52,231 nucleotides of DNA from Nostoc sp. KVJ20 (GTDB lineage Bacteria; Cyanobacteriota; Cyanobacteriia; Cyanobacteriales; Nostocaceae), in NCBI RefSeq assembly GCF_001712795.1, contig NZ_KV757566.1, forward strand, positions 1 to 52,231. Reading direction: 5' to 3'. Below are positions 7,954 to 16,493 of the stretch, in pieces. Numbering within the stretch: position 1 is the stretch's first letter; the number at the start of each line of letters is the position of its first letter. Position numbers and translations under genes: made by a program. Below the pieces are notes generated by a model. The model had not been told where the DNA came from. It was given only the letters and a program-made list of their open reading frames with translations, and did not search any database.

Positions 7954-8640
7954 ATGCTGGCTGCAATTCTCTTTGACCTAGATGGCACTATTGTCAACAC
8001 TGACCCTATACACTACCTAGCTTGGCAGGAAATGCTGTTAAATTACAGTATAGAAATTGACGAAACATTTTATCAAACCCGCATTAGTGGGGGGCTAAAT
8101 CCAGAAATTGTTAAGGATATTCTGCCACAATTATCAGCAGCAGAGGGGCAAAAATTTGCAGATGAAAAAGAAGCGCTTTTCCGCAAACTCGCGCCAAATC
8201 TCAAACCTTTGAATGGATTTTCTGAACTACTAGCCTGGACAGATACACATCAATTGAAACGTGCATTAGTAACTAATGCTCCGAGGTTAAATGCAGAATT
8301 TATGCTAGAGGTGTTGGGAATAAAAGAAGCTTTTCATACAATTGTTTTAGCGGATGATTGTATTGCAGGTAAACCCGACCCTGCACCCTACCAAGTTGCT
8401 TTGAATAAGTTGGGGATTACAGCAGAAGAAGCGATCGCCTTAGAAGACTCTCCTTCTGGGATTCGTTCAGCGGTGAGCGCAGATATCCGCACCATTGGCA
8501 TAGCGTCTACCCATAATCCCCAAGCTTTGCAGGAAATCGGTGCATTTATGGCAATACCAGATTTTACTGATTTGCAGTTGTGGACATTTCTGAACTCACT
8601 CATTGAGAAAAATTCAAGTGCGATCGCTTCTAATCTTTGA
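7954..8640 (+). CDS. HAD-superfamily phosphatase / beta-phosphoglucomutase-like
   Basis: The 228-residue protein begins with the HAD motif I FDLDGT (D8 nucleophile, D10 acid/base) followed by an alpha-helical cap, motif II VTNAP, motif III Lys in GKPDP, and motif IV LEDSPSG. This is subfamily IA of the beta-phosphoglucomutase/phosphoglycolate phosphatase group, soluble enzymes acting on sugar phosphates. The substrate cannot be read from the sequence. It faces nagB across a shared 195-base promoter region, so a sugar-phosphate role is plausible. An internal GCGATCGC marks it as native cyanobacterial DNA. Confidence 0.85.
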   Translation: MLAAILFDLDGTIVNTDPIHYLAWQEMLLNYSIEIDETFYQTRISGGLNPEIVKDILPQLSAAEGQKFADEKEALFRKLAPNLKPLNGFSELLAWTDTHQLKRALVTNAPRLNAEFMLEVLGIKEAFHTIVLADDCIAGKPDPAPYQVALNKLGITAEEAIALEDSPSGIRSAVSADIRTIGIASTHNPQALQEIGAFMAIPDFTDLQLWTFLNSLIEKNSSAIASNL

Positions 8641-8678
8641 ACGTATTGGGCCTCCTGAATTGAGGCTACTGAACTTTC

Positions 8679-8714
8679 TTGACACTCCCCGAATTTCTAA
8701 TTCGGGGATTCTTG
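8679..8714 (-). mobile_element. IS200/IS605-type right end (minus orientation)
   Basis: TTGACACTCCCCGAATTT followed by CTAATTCGGGGATTCTTG is the inverted version of the right end at 182-220, with a perfect CCCCGAA/TTCGGGG stem. It belongs to the tnpB relic on the minus strand and is now separated from it by the inserted element at 8740-8945. Confidence 0.7.
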
Positions 8715-8739
8715 CTTCAAAGGGATTCCAATGAATTCA

Positions 8740-8945
8740 GAGGATGTTTGAAAAGTCTCCTCGTCGGTATCAAAACGTTTTCGATCCCCCTAAATCCACG
8801 CCACTTGCTCATGGGGGAAACCCCCAAGACCGCAGTGGCTCCCCTTAAAAAGGGGGACTTTAAGGATTTTCCCCCCTTTTTAAGGGGGGTTAGGGGGGAT
8901 CAACCAGTGCTTAAAATCACAGCTAACCACTTTTCAAACATCCTC
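8740..8945. mobile_element. 206-bp MITE inserted between tnpB relic and its right end
   Basis: Perfect 17-bp terminal inverted repeats, GAGGATGTTTGAAAAGT and ACTTTTCAAACATCCTC, enclose C-rich and G-rich runs of the GATCCCCCTAAAT repeat type. The flanks suggest a 3-bp TCA duplication. A closely related end, GAGGATGTTTTAAAAGT, occurs at 52164. No coding capacity. Confidence 0.75.
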
Positions 8946-9174
8946 TCAGCAAGCATCTTGACTGTATGCCCTACGGCTGCAAGCCCCCTAATAGCGACTA
9001 CTTGAGCGGCTGCTTATGTCTCTATCAGTTGTATAGCCGCAATTTGAACAAATATGAGTACGTATGACAAGTTCTTTTTTACCTGTCTCAACTCTACAGT
9101 TAGGGCAAGTCTGACTGGTTTTTCGTGCATCTACTTTCTGAAATTTTAAAATGACCACGATTCGACACTCAAAA
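8946..9174 (-). pseudogene. tnpB: Frameshifted C-terminal relic of a tnpB gene
   Basis: Minus-strand translation gives FQKVDARKTSQTCPNC then CSNCGYTTDRDIS, the TnpB zinc ribbon and DRD motif. The frame then breaks near 9020; one base on, AAQVVAIRGLAAVGHT continues the family C-terminus. All upstream domains are missing, and the fragment begins immediately beside the stop codon of the ABC transporter gene. It is a dead remnant, with its right end displaced by a MITE. Confidence 0.8.
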
Positions 9175-11025
9175 CTATCCTGTTTGCAGTTCGGAGGCAT
9201 TTTGATTATTGGCTTCTACAGGTAAGAATCCACCTGCCTGCATTTTCCATAACCTGTAGTAAGCACCACGGCGTGCCAGCAGCTTGGCGTGAGTGCCATC
9301 TTCGATAATGCGCCCTTGGTCAAATACCAAAATGCGGTCTAAATGGGCAATGGTAGAAAGTCGATGAGCCACCACGATGACTGTTTTTCCATCCATCGCT
9401 AAATCTAGAGTATCTTGGATCGCTTTTTCGGTAATGGAATCCAGGCTGGAGGTAGCTTCATCTAGAATCAGAATTGGTGAGTCTTTGAGGATTACCCGCG
9501 CGATCGCAATCCTTTGTCTTTGCCCTCCAGAAAGTTTGACACCGCGTTCGCCCACCAAAGAATCATACCCTTCCTTAATCTGAGCAATAAAATCGTGAGC
9601 ATAGGCTTGACGTGCCGCCTCGACCACTTCCTCGTCGGTGGCATCCAGTCGTCCATAACGAATATTTTCTATCAATGTCCGATGGAACAGAGACGGATCT
9701 TGAGGAATCAAGCTGATCTGGGAGTGTAGGGCATCTTGCGTCATGTCTCGAATATCCACCCCATCAATAAGAATCTGTCCAGATTGGGGGTCGAATTGAC
9801 GCAAAATCAGATTCACGAAACTGGATTTCCCAGAGCCAGAAAAGCCAACCAGTCCGACACGCTGGCCTGGTTGGATAGTTATAGACAGGTTGTCGAATAC
9901 TTTTTTCCCAAGGGAGTAGCTAAAATTTACTTGGCGAAACTCAATCTGTCCCTGAGTAATTGAATGGGCGATCGCACTATCACGATCAATGATCTCGTGG
10001 GGTTGAACAATAGTAAAGACACCATTGGCAATATTGCCGATATGTTCAAAAAATTCTAGAAACCGTTTACTTAAATTTCGGGCTTCACTGATGATCAACA
10101 GTGACAAACTAGTAGCAACCACGAAGTCAGCAGTTGCGATCGTTCCCTGACTCCAAAGTGAGAGCGAGTAATAAAGAGTGCCGATTTTCAGAACGGCTGC
10201 TGAGATAAACTGAAACCAACGGATTCGCTCCGAGTACCAATTGGATTTTCTCACCTCTTTGAGTTCGTCCCTTAATTGCTCATTCAAATAGCGTCGTTCA
10301 AAACCCAGGCGAGCAAACAGTCGGCTACTATTGAGGTTTGTTACTGCATCTACAATGATGCCAGTTGTTTCACTTCTTGCGGCTGCGGCTTTTCGGGAGT
10401 AAATTCGGCAGCGAGTTGCTAGCCAGAACGAAATACTGATGAAAAGAACTGCCCACAACCCCACGAATCCAGCAAGTGGAGGATAGACGCGATACAGTAA
10501 TATCGTCGTGACACTATACACAATGATTACTGGCATAAATTCAGTAATCAGCATTTGCATCGTCTGAGTTACACCTAAAGAAGTTTCGCTAATCCGATGT
10601 GCCAATGCCCCGGAAAAACTGCTGCTGAGGTAACGATGAGAATGATGCTGCAAGTAGGCATATAGCGATCGGACGATGTGCTGTCGGTGGATCGGATGGA
10701 GGATTGTCTGTAAGAGTCCAGCCGATCGCCCAAATACCACTTCACCCAAACTCAAGGCGGTGAATAACATCAGGGGTTGGCTCACGGTATCAAAAATCTG
10801 CTGACTCTCCCCTGGCGATCGCGTCACGCCCCGGATGATCTCACCAATGGCATAAGGTAACATGATGCCACAAGTTGCGTGTATTACCTCCAGAATCACC
10901 ATTGCCACATACCACCAGCGAAACTGGTTAACGAAATAGCAGATGAACCTAAAGGTCGTCGCTGGCAAGTTGGGCGCGTCGGCAGCACGTTGAAAGGATT
11001 TCGATTGTTTGGACTTTTTCTTCAT
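9175..11025 (-). CDS. ABC exporter, fused permease and ATPase half-transporter
   Basis: The 616-residue protein has a six-helix exporter-type membrane domain (about residues 30-340) and a C-terminal ATPase: Walker A GFSGSGKSS, signature [15 protein letters not shown], Walker B ILILDEATSSLD, and the H-loop Val-Ala-His. It is a type IV (MsbA/LmrA-like) half-transporter that would act as a homodimer in the plasma membrane. The substrate is unknown; lipids, peptides or drugs are typical. The gene stands alone, with a tnpB relic touching its stop codon, so the C-terminus (NNQNASELQTG) may have been slightly altered. Length is normal for the family. Confidence 0.88.
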   Translation of the reverse strand: MKKKSKQSKSFQRAADAPNLPATTFRFICYFVNQFRWWYVAMVILEVIHATCGIMLPYAIGEIIRGVTRSPGESQQIFDTVSQPLMLFTALSLGEVVFGRSAGLLQTILHPIHRQHIVRSLYAYLQHHSHRYLSSSFSGALAHRISETSLGVTQTMQMLITEFMPVIIVYSVTTILLYRVYPPLAGFVGLWAVLFISISFWLATRCRIYSRKAAAARSETTGIIVDAVTNLNSSRLFARLGFERRYLNEQLRDELKEVRKSNWYSERIRWFQFISAAVLKIGTLYYSLSLWSQGTIATADFVVATSLSLLIISEARNLSKRFLEFFEHIGNIANGVFTIVQPHEIIDRDSAIAHSITQGQIEFRQVNFSYSLGKKVFDNLSITIQPGQRVGLVGFSGSGKSSFVNLILRQFDPQSGQILIDGVDIRDMTQDALHSQISLIPQDPSLFHRTLIENIRYGRLDATDEEVVEAARQAYAHDFIAQIKEGYDSLVGERGVKLSGGQRQRIAIARVILKDSPILILDEATSSLDSITEKAIQDTLDLAMDGKTVIVVAHRLSTIAHLDRILVFDQGRIIEDGTHAKLLARRGAYYRLWKMQAGGFLPVEANNQNASELQTG

Positions 11026-11411
11026 GAAAGTCGATCTCGTAGCATCTTTTTAGGCTTCTCTTTAACAACTCGATTTAGTGGGGACAAATAACATTGAATT
11101 GAAGAAGAATTCAGAAGTCAGAATCAAGACGCTACGCTATCCGCCACTAGTACAGAATTCATGCTGAATTCTGGCTCCTGAGTCCTGAATTCTGTTTCGA
11201 TAAAGCTAGAAGACTTTGTTCACAGTGTCAAAGCTTTCTTAAGTAGCAATATTCAAACGATAAATATCCATCTCAACTCTATGAAATATCGTTCTTCTTT
11301 CGTGTCTCATACCCAACTTCCCAAGCACTCTGATCGATGCTGTGTTTGCTCGTTCGACAATGCCAAGGATATATGGAAATCCTCATAACTAATGAAACAA
11401 AATACTAGACC
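11026..11411. repeat. Intergenic with GAATTC-rich inverted repeat
   Basis: About 11096-11200 carries AGAATTCAGAAGTCAGAATC and the inverse GAATTCTGGCTCCTGAGTCC, a dispersed palindromic repeat also found near 23795-23935 and 42537-42718. The rest, up to the MITE, shows no gene. TACTAGACC at 11403-11411 is the left duplication of the MITE. Confidence 0.5.
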
Positions 11412-11597
11412 GAATGGCACTAAGTTAAAATACAGCCCTTACCCTAACTGGTTCCCAGCCTCCAGGCTGGGAAACCATTCTTGGAGGCTCCGCCTCCTCT
11501 TTCTTGACAAGAGGCAGAGCCTCTCGGAACTTGTTCCCAGCCTGGAGGCTGGGAACGAGAATACAATAAGTCTTTGGGCTTTTCTTAGTGCCATTCG
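11412..11597. mobile_element. GAATGGCACTAAG-family MITE, copy 2
   Basis: The element runs from GAATGGCACTAAG to CTTAGTGCCATTC and has the nested GTTCCCAGCC/GGCTGGGAAC dyads of the family. TACTAGACC is present on both sides (11403-11411 and 11598-11606). The right-hand copy contains the stop codon of the SsuA-like gene, so insertion happened exactly at its 3' end without changing the protein. Confidence 0.78.
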
Positions 11598-11599
11598 TA

Positions 11600-12649
11600 C
11601 TAGACCATAATTTCTGGCGGTGTGATCGCAGCATATAAATCAGGCGGAAGTAACGCATCTTGAATGTTGATTTTCTTCGGTATGACACCCTCTTTAAAGA
11701 ATAAATCTGCTACACGCTGTTGTTCCGCTATCAGTTCAGGACTTAGGCCTCTGCGTCCTGCGAAAGTGCGACGAGACATTACCTTGTCGGCCACATCCTC
11801 ATCGAGCTTTTGTGTGGCGATCATCAACTTTTTCACTTCATTTCGATTCGCCTCTGCCCACTTATCAAGGGCATGAAGTTCTTCAATGATAATTTTGAGC
11901 AAGCCAGGGTTTTCTTCGGCAAACTTCCTATCAGCAATATAGTAGCCCCCAGGAGAATCTAGCCCAACAGAATCTCTGAGGACACGAATTCGACCCATCT
12001 TTTGAGCGATCGCATAGTGGGGATCTCCAGTCATCCAAACGGGAATTCTCCCTTCGAGAAACGCACCCCGCGCCTCGATGGTCGCCATACTTTTGATTTT
12101 AATATCCTTGATGGTCAAGCCGATTGACTGCAAAGCTCTAAGAATAAAATAGTGCGATGCCGAGCCTTTTTGAAAATAAACTTCTTGCCCCTTGATATCC
12201 TCAAATTTCTGAAGGGGAGACTCTGGAGGTACAGCAATTACACTACTTGTTCCTGTTCTTGCGGTTCTTTGTGTACCGACGACATAAACAAGGTCTGAAC
12301 CAGCGACTTGGGCAAAAATTGGCGGCGTTTCTCCTACTGATCCTACGTCAACTCTTTTCGCAGCCATACCTTCCATGAGTTGTGGCCCTTGGACAAATTG
12401 CGCCCATTCCACCTTGATTCCCAGTGGCTCCAAGCGTTTCTCTAAAACTTGCCGATTTCTGAACAGATCCCCTGCACTCTGATAACCCATGCGGAGAACT
12501 TTCGTTTTTATCCCAAGAGAAATTGAATTGCCACTAGTACTTGCTACATTCTGTTGGCCTTGTTGGTTACAACTTCCCAACAAATATGCCATAGAAAAAC
12601 CGCCCAGACTAGATGTAGCAACATTTAGAAAACGACGGCGTTTAATCAT
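11600..12649 (-). CDS. ssuA: Sulfonate ABC transporter substrate-binding protein, SsuA-like (first copy)
   Basis: The 349-residue protein binds aliphatic sulfonates or related anions and delivers them to an SsuC/SsuB importer. Its N-terminus has a twin-arginine stretch (KRRRFLNVA) and then LLGSC, a possible lipobox, so it may be a Tat-exported lipoprotein. The mature part has the family segments RMGYQSAGDL, VGETPPIFAQ and YFILRALQSIGL and ends in AITPPE. It is the last gene of a minus-strand train (methyltransferase, monooxygenase, amidohydrolase, esterase, aldo/keto reductase, SsuA). Cognate permease and ATPase genes lie on the other strand at 21.9-23.5 kb. A MITE abuts its stop codon. Confidence 0.85.
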   Translation of the reverse strand: MIKRRRFLNVATSSLGGFSMAYLLGSCNQQGQQNVASTSGNSISLGIKTKVLRMGYQSAGDLFRNRQVLEKRLEPLGIKVEWAQFVQGPQLMEGMAAKRVDVGSVGETPPIFAQVAGSDLVYVVGTQRTARTGTSSVIAVPPESPLQKFEDIKGQEVYFQKGSASHYFILRALQSIGLTIKDIKIKSMATIEARGAFLEGRIPVWMTGDPHYAIAQKMGRIRVLRDSVGLDSPGGYYIADRKFAEENPGLLKIIIEELHALDKWAEANRNEVKKLMIATQKLDEDVADKVMSRRTFAGRRGLSPELIAEQQRVADLFFKEGVIPKKINIQDALLPPDLYAAITPPEIMV

Positions 12650-12706
12650 AGTTGTTTGATAGATAAAATAGTTTGGATTGGTTGGAAAGGTTAAAAGAAA
12701 GCAAAA

Positions 12707-13705
12707 CTAACGCAGAGAATCTCCCCTGCGATATTCAGCGGTGATGTCGTCGAGTTTTTGTTTCAAATTGTCGTCGAGTTTTAGTTCTACAGCTTTGAGG
12801 GTGTCAGCAAGTTGTTCTGGACGACTAGCACCAATAATAGGGGCAGTAATAATCGGATTAGCCAGCACCCAAGCTACAGCTAAGGTAGTGAGCGACAATC
12901 CAGCAAATTCCGCCACTGTGCGTAATTCTTCCACAGTATTGAACTCGCGATCGCGCCAGTAACGCTCTTGATAACGTTCTGCGGCAGCACCCAGAGTAAA
13001 ACGAGTCCCTGCGGTGGGGCCTTGAGTAAGATTGTGTTTGCCAGTGAGTAGACCACCTGCTAAGGGATTGTAAGGAATTACACCTAATCCTTCTTCTTTC
13101 GCCAAGGGCAAAAGTTCTCGCTCAATTTCGCGGAACAACAAATTATAGCGGGGTTGAATCGAGACGAAGCGAGTTAAATTTCGCACTTCGGCGCGACCCA
13201 AGGCGCGGGCAAGTCGGTAAGCTAAGAAGTTAGAAACCCCAATGTAGCGTACCTTGCCAGCACGAACTACTGTATCTAATGCTTCTAAGGTTTCATCGAG
13301 AGGAGTTGAAGCATCATCAGAGTGCAATTGGTACAGGTCAACATAATCAGTTCCCAGTCGTTTGAGGGAAGCATCGATCGCATCCAAAATGTGTTTGCGC
13401 GAAGCACCCTGATCCCAAGGTGCAGGGCCAACTTTACCTACAGCTTTGGTAGCCAAAATAAAATGTTCGCGTTTGCCTTTGAGCCAGCGCCCAATGATTT
13501 CTTCGGTACTTCCAGCCGTAGCTAGCCCACCCCCAAGAGGATACACATCGGCTGTATCGAGAAAGTTAATTCCCGCATCGGCGGCGGTGTCAAGGATTCG
13601 CCTTGAGGTTTCTTCATCTGTCTGCAATCCGAAGGTCATTGTACCAAGACAGAGGCGAGAAACAGTCAATCCAGTTTGACCAAGTTTGGTAGTTGGTAAG
13701 GTCAT
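12707..13705 (-). CDS. Aldo/keto reductase
   Basis: A (beta/alpha)8 NADPH-dependent oxidoreductase. GTMTFGLQTDE and LDTADVYPLGGG (with the catalytic Asp and Tyr) are near the N-terminus, followed by the catalytic Lys in ILATKAVGK, and the His in LYQLHSDD. Further on are YIGVSNFLAYRL and, near the end, IIGASRPEQL for cofactor binding. I chose the internal ATG (MTLPTTKLG, 332 residues) because the family begins there; a longer frame opens at 13753 with non-family residues. The substrate is unknown. In this gene train it may reduce an aldehyde released by desulfonation (inferred). Confidence 0.87.
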   Translation of the reverse strand: MTLPTTKLGQTGLTVSRLCLGTMTFGLQTDEETSRRILDTAADAGINFLDTADVYPLGGGLATAGSTEEIIGRWLKGKREHFILATKAVGKVGPAPWDQGASRKHILDAIDASLKRLGTDYVDLYQLHSDDASTPLDETLEALDTVVRAGKVRYIGVSNFLAYRLARALGRAEVRNLTRFVSIQPRYNLLFREIERELLPLAKEEGLGVIPYNPLAGGLLTGKHNLTQGPTAGTRFTLGAAAERYQERYWRDREFNTVEELRTVAEFAGLSLTTLAVAWVLANPIITAPIIGASRPEQLADTLKAVELKLDDNLKQKLDDITAEYRRGDSLR

Positions 13706-13857
13706 GGAAACGTTTTTTATGTCGTTAAATTTTGATAAGAAAACGAACCGCAAAGGCGCAAAGGACGCAAAGAAAGAAGAAAAATTCTCTGCGTTCCCAT
13801 GTCACCGAGTCTTTGCGTCAGCTTTAACCCAAGAGAAGTTTTTCTTTTTTGTATTCT

Positions 13858-14508
13858 TCAGACAGCTACAGAAGTACGACGACTTTGTGAAATTAGCCAT
13901 TGTTGCAATTTCGAGTCACTGTAGACTTCATCGGCAATAAAATGATCGCCTTCAGGTAGTACAGTAAAATCTACGGTTCCCCCGACACCACGTAAGCTAT
14001 CGACAATAGACTGTGTATTTTCAACAGAGAGCTTTTCGTCTTTTGCGCCTTGGAATATTTGGATAGGAATGTTTTTTAGGGCAGCTAGTTGGCTTGCTTC
14101 TAATGTCGTAGGTACACGACCAGACACCGCTACCAAACCAGCGAAGCGAGTAGGATGAGAAGCAGCGATATGCCATGCCCCAGCTGTACCTAAGCTGAAT
14201 CCAGATAAAATCACACGGGACGGATCTATGGGTTGGGAGGTAATGAGATTATCCAACAAAGCAATTACGTCAGATTCTCGATCTACCCAGGTTTGTCCTT
14301 CAGGAAGTTGGGGGGCTGCAAAGACATAAGGTAAGGGGCTGGATTCATCTACAAAACGAGGTAAACCCCATTTGAGTAGTACATTTATATCTGTACCGCG
14401 ATCGCGTGCGCCATGCAAAAACAATACAAGAGGCGCGGGTTTTTTGGCATCATCAGAGACGCGGGATAATAAATAAGGGAATAAACCAGAACGGTGTTCG
14501 ATAGCCAT
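13858..14508 (-). CDS. Alpha/beta hydrolase (dienelactone hydrolase/phospholipase-carboxylesterase type)
   Basis: The 216-residue hydrolase shows LVLFLHGARDRG (oxyanion region), the nucleophile elbow GFSLG, the acid in GAKDEKLS, and the catalytic His in GDHFI, so the triad is complete. Small soluble carboxylesterases of this kind cleave esters of modest size. It lies between the amidohydrolase and aldo/keto reductase genes on the same strand, consistent with processing of the carbon skeleton of an organosulfur or ester compound (inferred). No signal peptide. It is not clearly an S-formylglutathione hydrolase. Confidence 0.8.
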   Translation of the reverse strand: MAIEHRSGLFPYLLSRVSDDAKKPAPLVLFLHGARDRGTDINVLLKWGLPRFVDESSPLPYVFAAPQLPEGQTWVDRESDVIALLDNLITSQPIDPSRVILSGFSLGTAGAWHIAASHPTRFAGLVAVSGRVPTTLEASQLAALKNIPIQIFQGAKDEKLSVENTQSIVDSLRGVGGTVDFTVLPEGDHFIADEVYSDSKLQQWLISQSRRTSVAV

Positions 14509-14539
14509 AGTTATAATTCCTCTGTATGTTTGGTGGTCA

Positions 14540-14570
14540 GATACCCGACTTCTTAAAGAAGTCGGGTATC
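14540..14570. terminator. Strong hairpin between amidohydrolase and hydrolase genes
   Basis: GATACCCGACTTCTT/AAAGAAGTCGGGTATC forms a near-perfect 15-bp stem. No T-run follows on the minus strand, so it may be an mRNA-processing or stability element within the gene train rather than a terminator. A decayed copy is at 41258-41288, indicating a dispersed palindrome. Confidence 0.5.
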
Positions 14571-14599
14571 TCGTAACATCTCAATACCTTGGCAAAGAT

Positions 14600-16129
14600 T
14601 TAAGCTACTACAAGGTTCTTGTCTTCTTGGAGAGTAGGTACTTTCGATTCAACCGCCGTACCCTTGAAGAAGTCAGGGTTCGCTTGGGTATAGAACTTGT
14701 AAGGATTATTGAATACATAAGCCTTAAAGTCAGCTTCAGAAATCACACCTTCTTGTACCAAATCCCAGCTTTCCGCTAGTGGATCGGTCAAATCTGGTAC
14801 ATCCCAGTGACCAACATCTGAGGAATAAATGGCGTTGATTTTCACACCCAAGGGATTGGCTTTGTCGTTGAATGCTGCTGCAATGGTGCGATCGTCAGAC
14901 TCGGAACCAAAGAAGAAACTGTTCACCCAGCGATCGCGGATGTCTTCAATTGTCTCAATCCCGGCTGCGGCAAAGTCTTCCAATTCACTACCAACGGGTG
15001 AACGGCTATGACGGTTGAAAGAAGAACCCAAGACACTCTTTTTCAGTTCCTCTTTACTCAGAGGATGTTCTTGCAGGAATTCGCTACCAAAACGCTCGAA
15101 CAACACGAACAACTCGTCAGAATTGGCGTTATCTGGGTTGTAGTTTTGTAGTCCTTTTAGACTGCGCTTGGAGAAACGATCTACTAAATGAATGTAGACG
15201 TGTGCGCCCCAATCTGCACCGCCTTCAAGCATAGCTACACGCAACTCTGGGAAACGTTTGGTAACACCACCAAAGAACAGTGCTTTGGCAAATGCTTGTG
15301 AGCCATCGGCAAAGTGACCGATGTGGTTGTTCATGTAGTTACTGATGGAGGAGCGTCCAGTCCAACCTTGACTGCCGTAATGGGTAGTAATGGGTACACC
15401 TAATTCAACTGCTTTTGCCCAGAATGGATCGTAGTCATATTCACTATCCAATCCGTAAAAGTCAATGTAAGAAGCATACTTGGCGATTTCAGGGTATTGA
15501 TCTGCTGGATATTTATCAGCGATCGCTTTAATTGGCCGTTTCACACCACCAGGAATATTTGCTACTTTTAGCCCTAGTGTTTTTACGGCGAACTCCAACT
15601 CCTCAACGGCTTCTTGAGGATTACCCATTGGGATACCAGCGACAGGTGTCAGGCGATCGCTATATTTCCGATATAAGTCAGCATGATAGTGATTAACTGC
15701 CCGTTGCAGTGCTTGACGGTTCTCTTTACTTGCTCCAGCTGGTGCAAGAACATTGTTAGGAAACAACACCGAATAATCTGATCCTTGCTCCGCTTGACGC
15801 TCATAGAAGAGTTCAGGAAGAGTGTAAGTAGCAAGATCCAAAGTATTGCGGGTTACTCTCGCCCACCAAGGCGATCGAATTGTGCGGTTGTACTGGCGTT
15901 CTTCTGGAGTTTGTTGATACCAGTCTTTACCATTGCTCTTGGAATTGAGACGAGAAGCTTCCGCCTTGCGTAATTCATCTACAAGTTTCGAGCCACCGTA
16001 TTTAGCAATGTAATCCTCAAGCGCTGGAGTGAAATCATTGGTATGAACATCGGTGTCAATTATCGGATAATCAAGGTTTGCTTTGATTGCGGCGGAACGA
16101 GAAGTTTTTAATCTGCTATATTCAGTCAT
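14600..16129 (-). CDS. Amidohydrolase family protein (ACMSD-like metal-dependent hydrolase)
   Basis: The 509-residue protein has the amidohydrolase-2 layout: IDTDVHT near the N-terminus (DxH metal ligands), a His in PITTHYGSQGW, MLEGGADWGAHVYIH, and a late Asp in SSDVGHWDVPD. These (beta/alpha)8 enzymes hydrolyse or decarboxylate small acids and need one divalent metal. At about 509 residues it is longer than ACMSD (about 330) and fits a bacterial subgroup often annotated only as amidohydrolase. It lies directly upstream of the esterase in the sulfonate-associated train. The substrate is unknown. Confidence 0.8.
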   Translation of the reverse strand: MTEYSRLKTSRSAAIKANLDYPIIDTDVHTNDFTPALEDYIAKYGGSKLVDELRKAEASRLNSKSNGKDWYQQTPEERQYNRTIRSPWWARVTRNTLDLATYTLPELFYERQAEQGSDYSVLFPNNVLAPAGASKENRQALQRAVNHYHADLYRKYSDRLTPVAGIPMGNPQEAVEELEFAVKTLGLKVANIPGGVKRPIKAIADKYPADQYPEIAKYASYIDFYGLDSEYDYDPFWAKAVELGVPITTHYGSQGWTGRSSISNYMNNHIGHFADGSQAFAKALFFGGVTKRFPELRVAMLEGGADWGAHVYIHLVDRFSKRSLKGLQNYNPDNANSDELFVLFERFGSEFLQEHPLSKEELKKSVLGSSFNRHSRSPVGSELEDFAAAGIETIEDIRDRWVNSFFFGSESDDRTIAAAFNDKANPLGVKINAIYSSDVGHWDVPDLTDPLAESWDLVQEGVISEADFKAYVFNNPYKFYTQANPDFFKGTAVESKVPTLQEDKNLVVA

Positions 16130-16493
16130 GTTTTTTTCCTTGAATAAATGACAGAAGTAGTGCTGAGAAATGAGTTATGAGTGCTGAGTACAACAAATAC
16201 AGACGAGAGTTAGTTGATATTTATCGCGCACTGACTCACCACAAGAGCATCTACAGCACTCGAAACTCACTACTCTTTTTGCTTGTAGTAAGGACTTTAG
16301 TCCTAAGTTCACCTAGTGGTTCGCCAAGTTTCCTTGGCGGGGTAAAGGGCAAGGGGAAAGGGAAAATATGTTTATTCCTTTAACCTTTAACCTTTCCCCT
16401 TTTCCCAGCCCTCACCTAACAATTTTGGGTTGGCAGACTACTAGTGTCTGCAAGAGAGAACTAAAGTTCTTACTACGAACGAATCCTATTTAT
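16130..16493. other. Intergenic with nested repeats
   Basis: No gene. A palindromic repeat (GTAGTAAGGACTTTAGTCC at about 16285, inverse CTAAAGTTCTTACTAC near 16461) is split by CTAGTAG-family MITE copy 2. The gene train 18714 to 11600 is thus interrupted here by mobile DNA, which could separate it into two transcripts. Confidence 0.5.
16313..16444. mobile_element. CTAGTAG-family MITE, copy 2
   Basis: The 132-bp element starts CTAGTGGTTCGCCAA and ends TTGGCAGACTACTAG, matching the ends of copies at 4336 and 18912. Its interior has a GGGGAAAGG/CCTTTCCCC dyad instead of the CAGAGG-rich centre of the other copies. Confidence 0.65.

Noticed and set aside
11425..11688. 87-codon open frame on the minus strand
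   Set aside because: It is a translation of the MITE plus the ssuA 3' end in the wrong frame.
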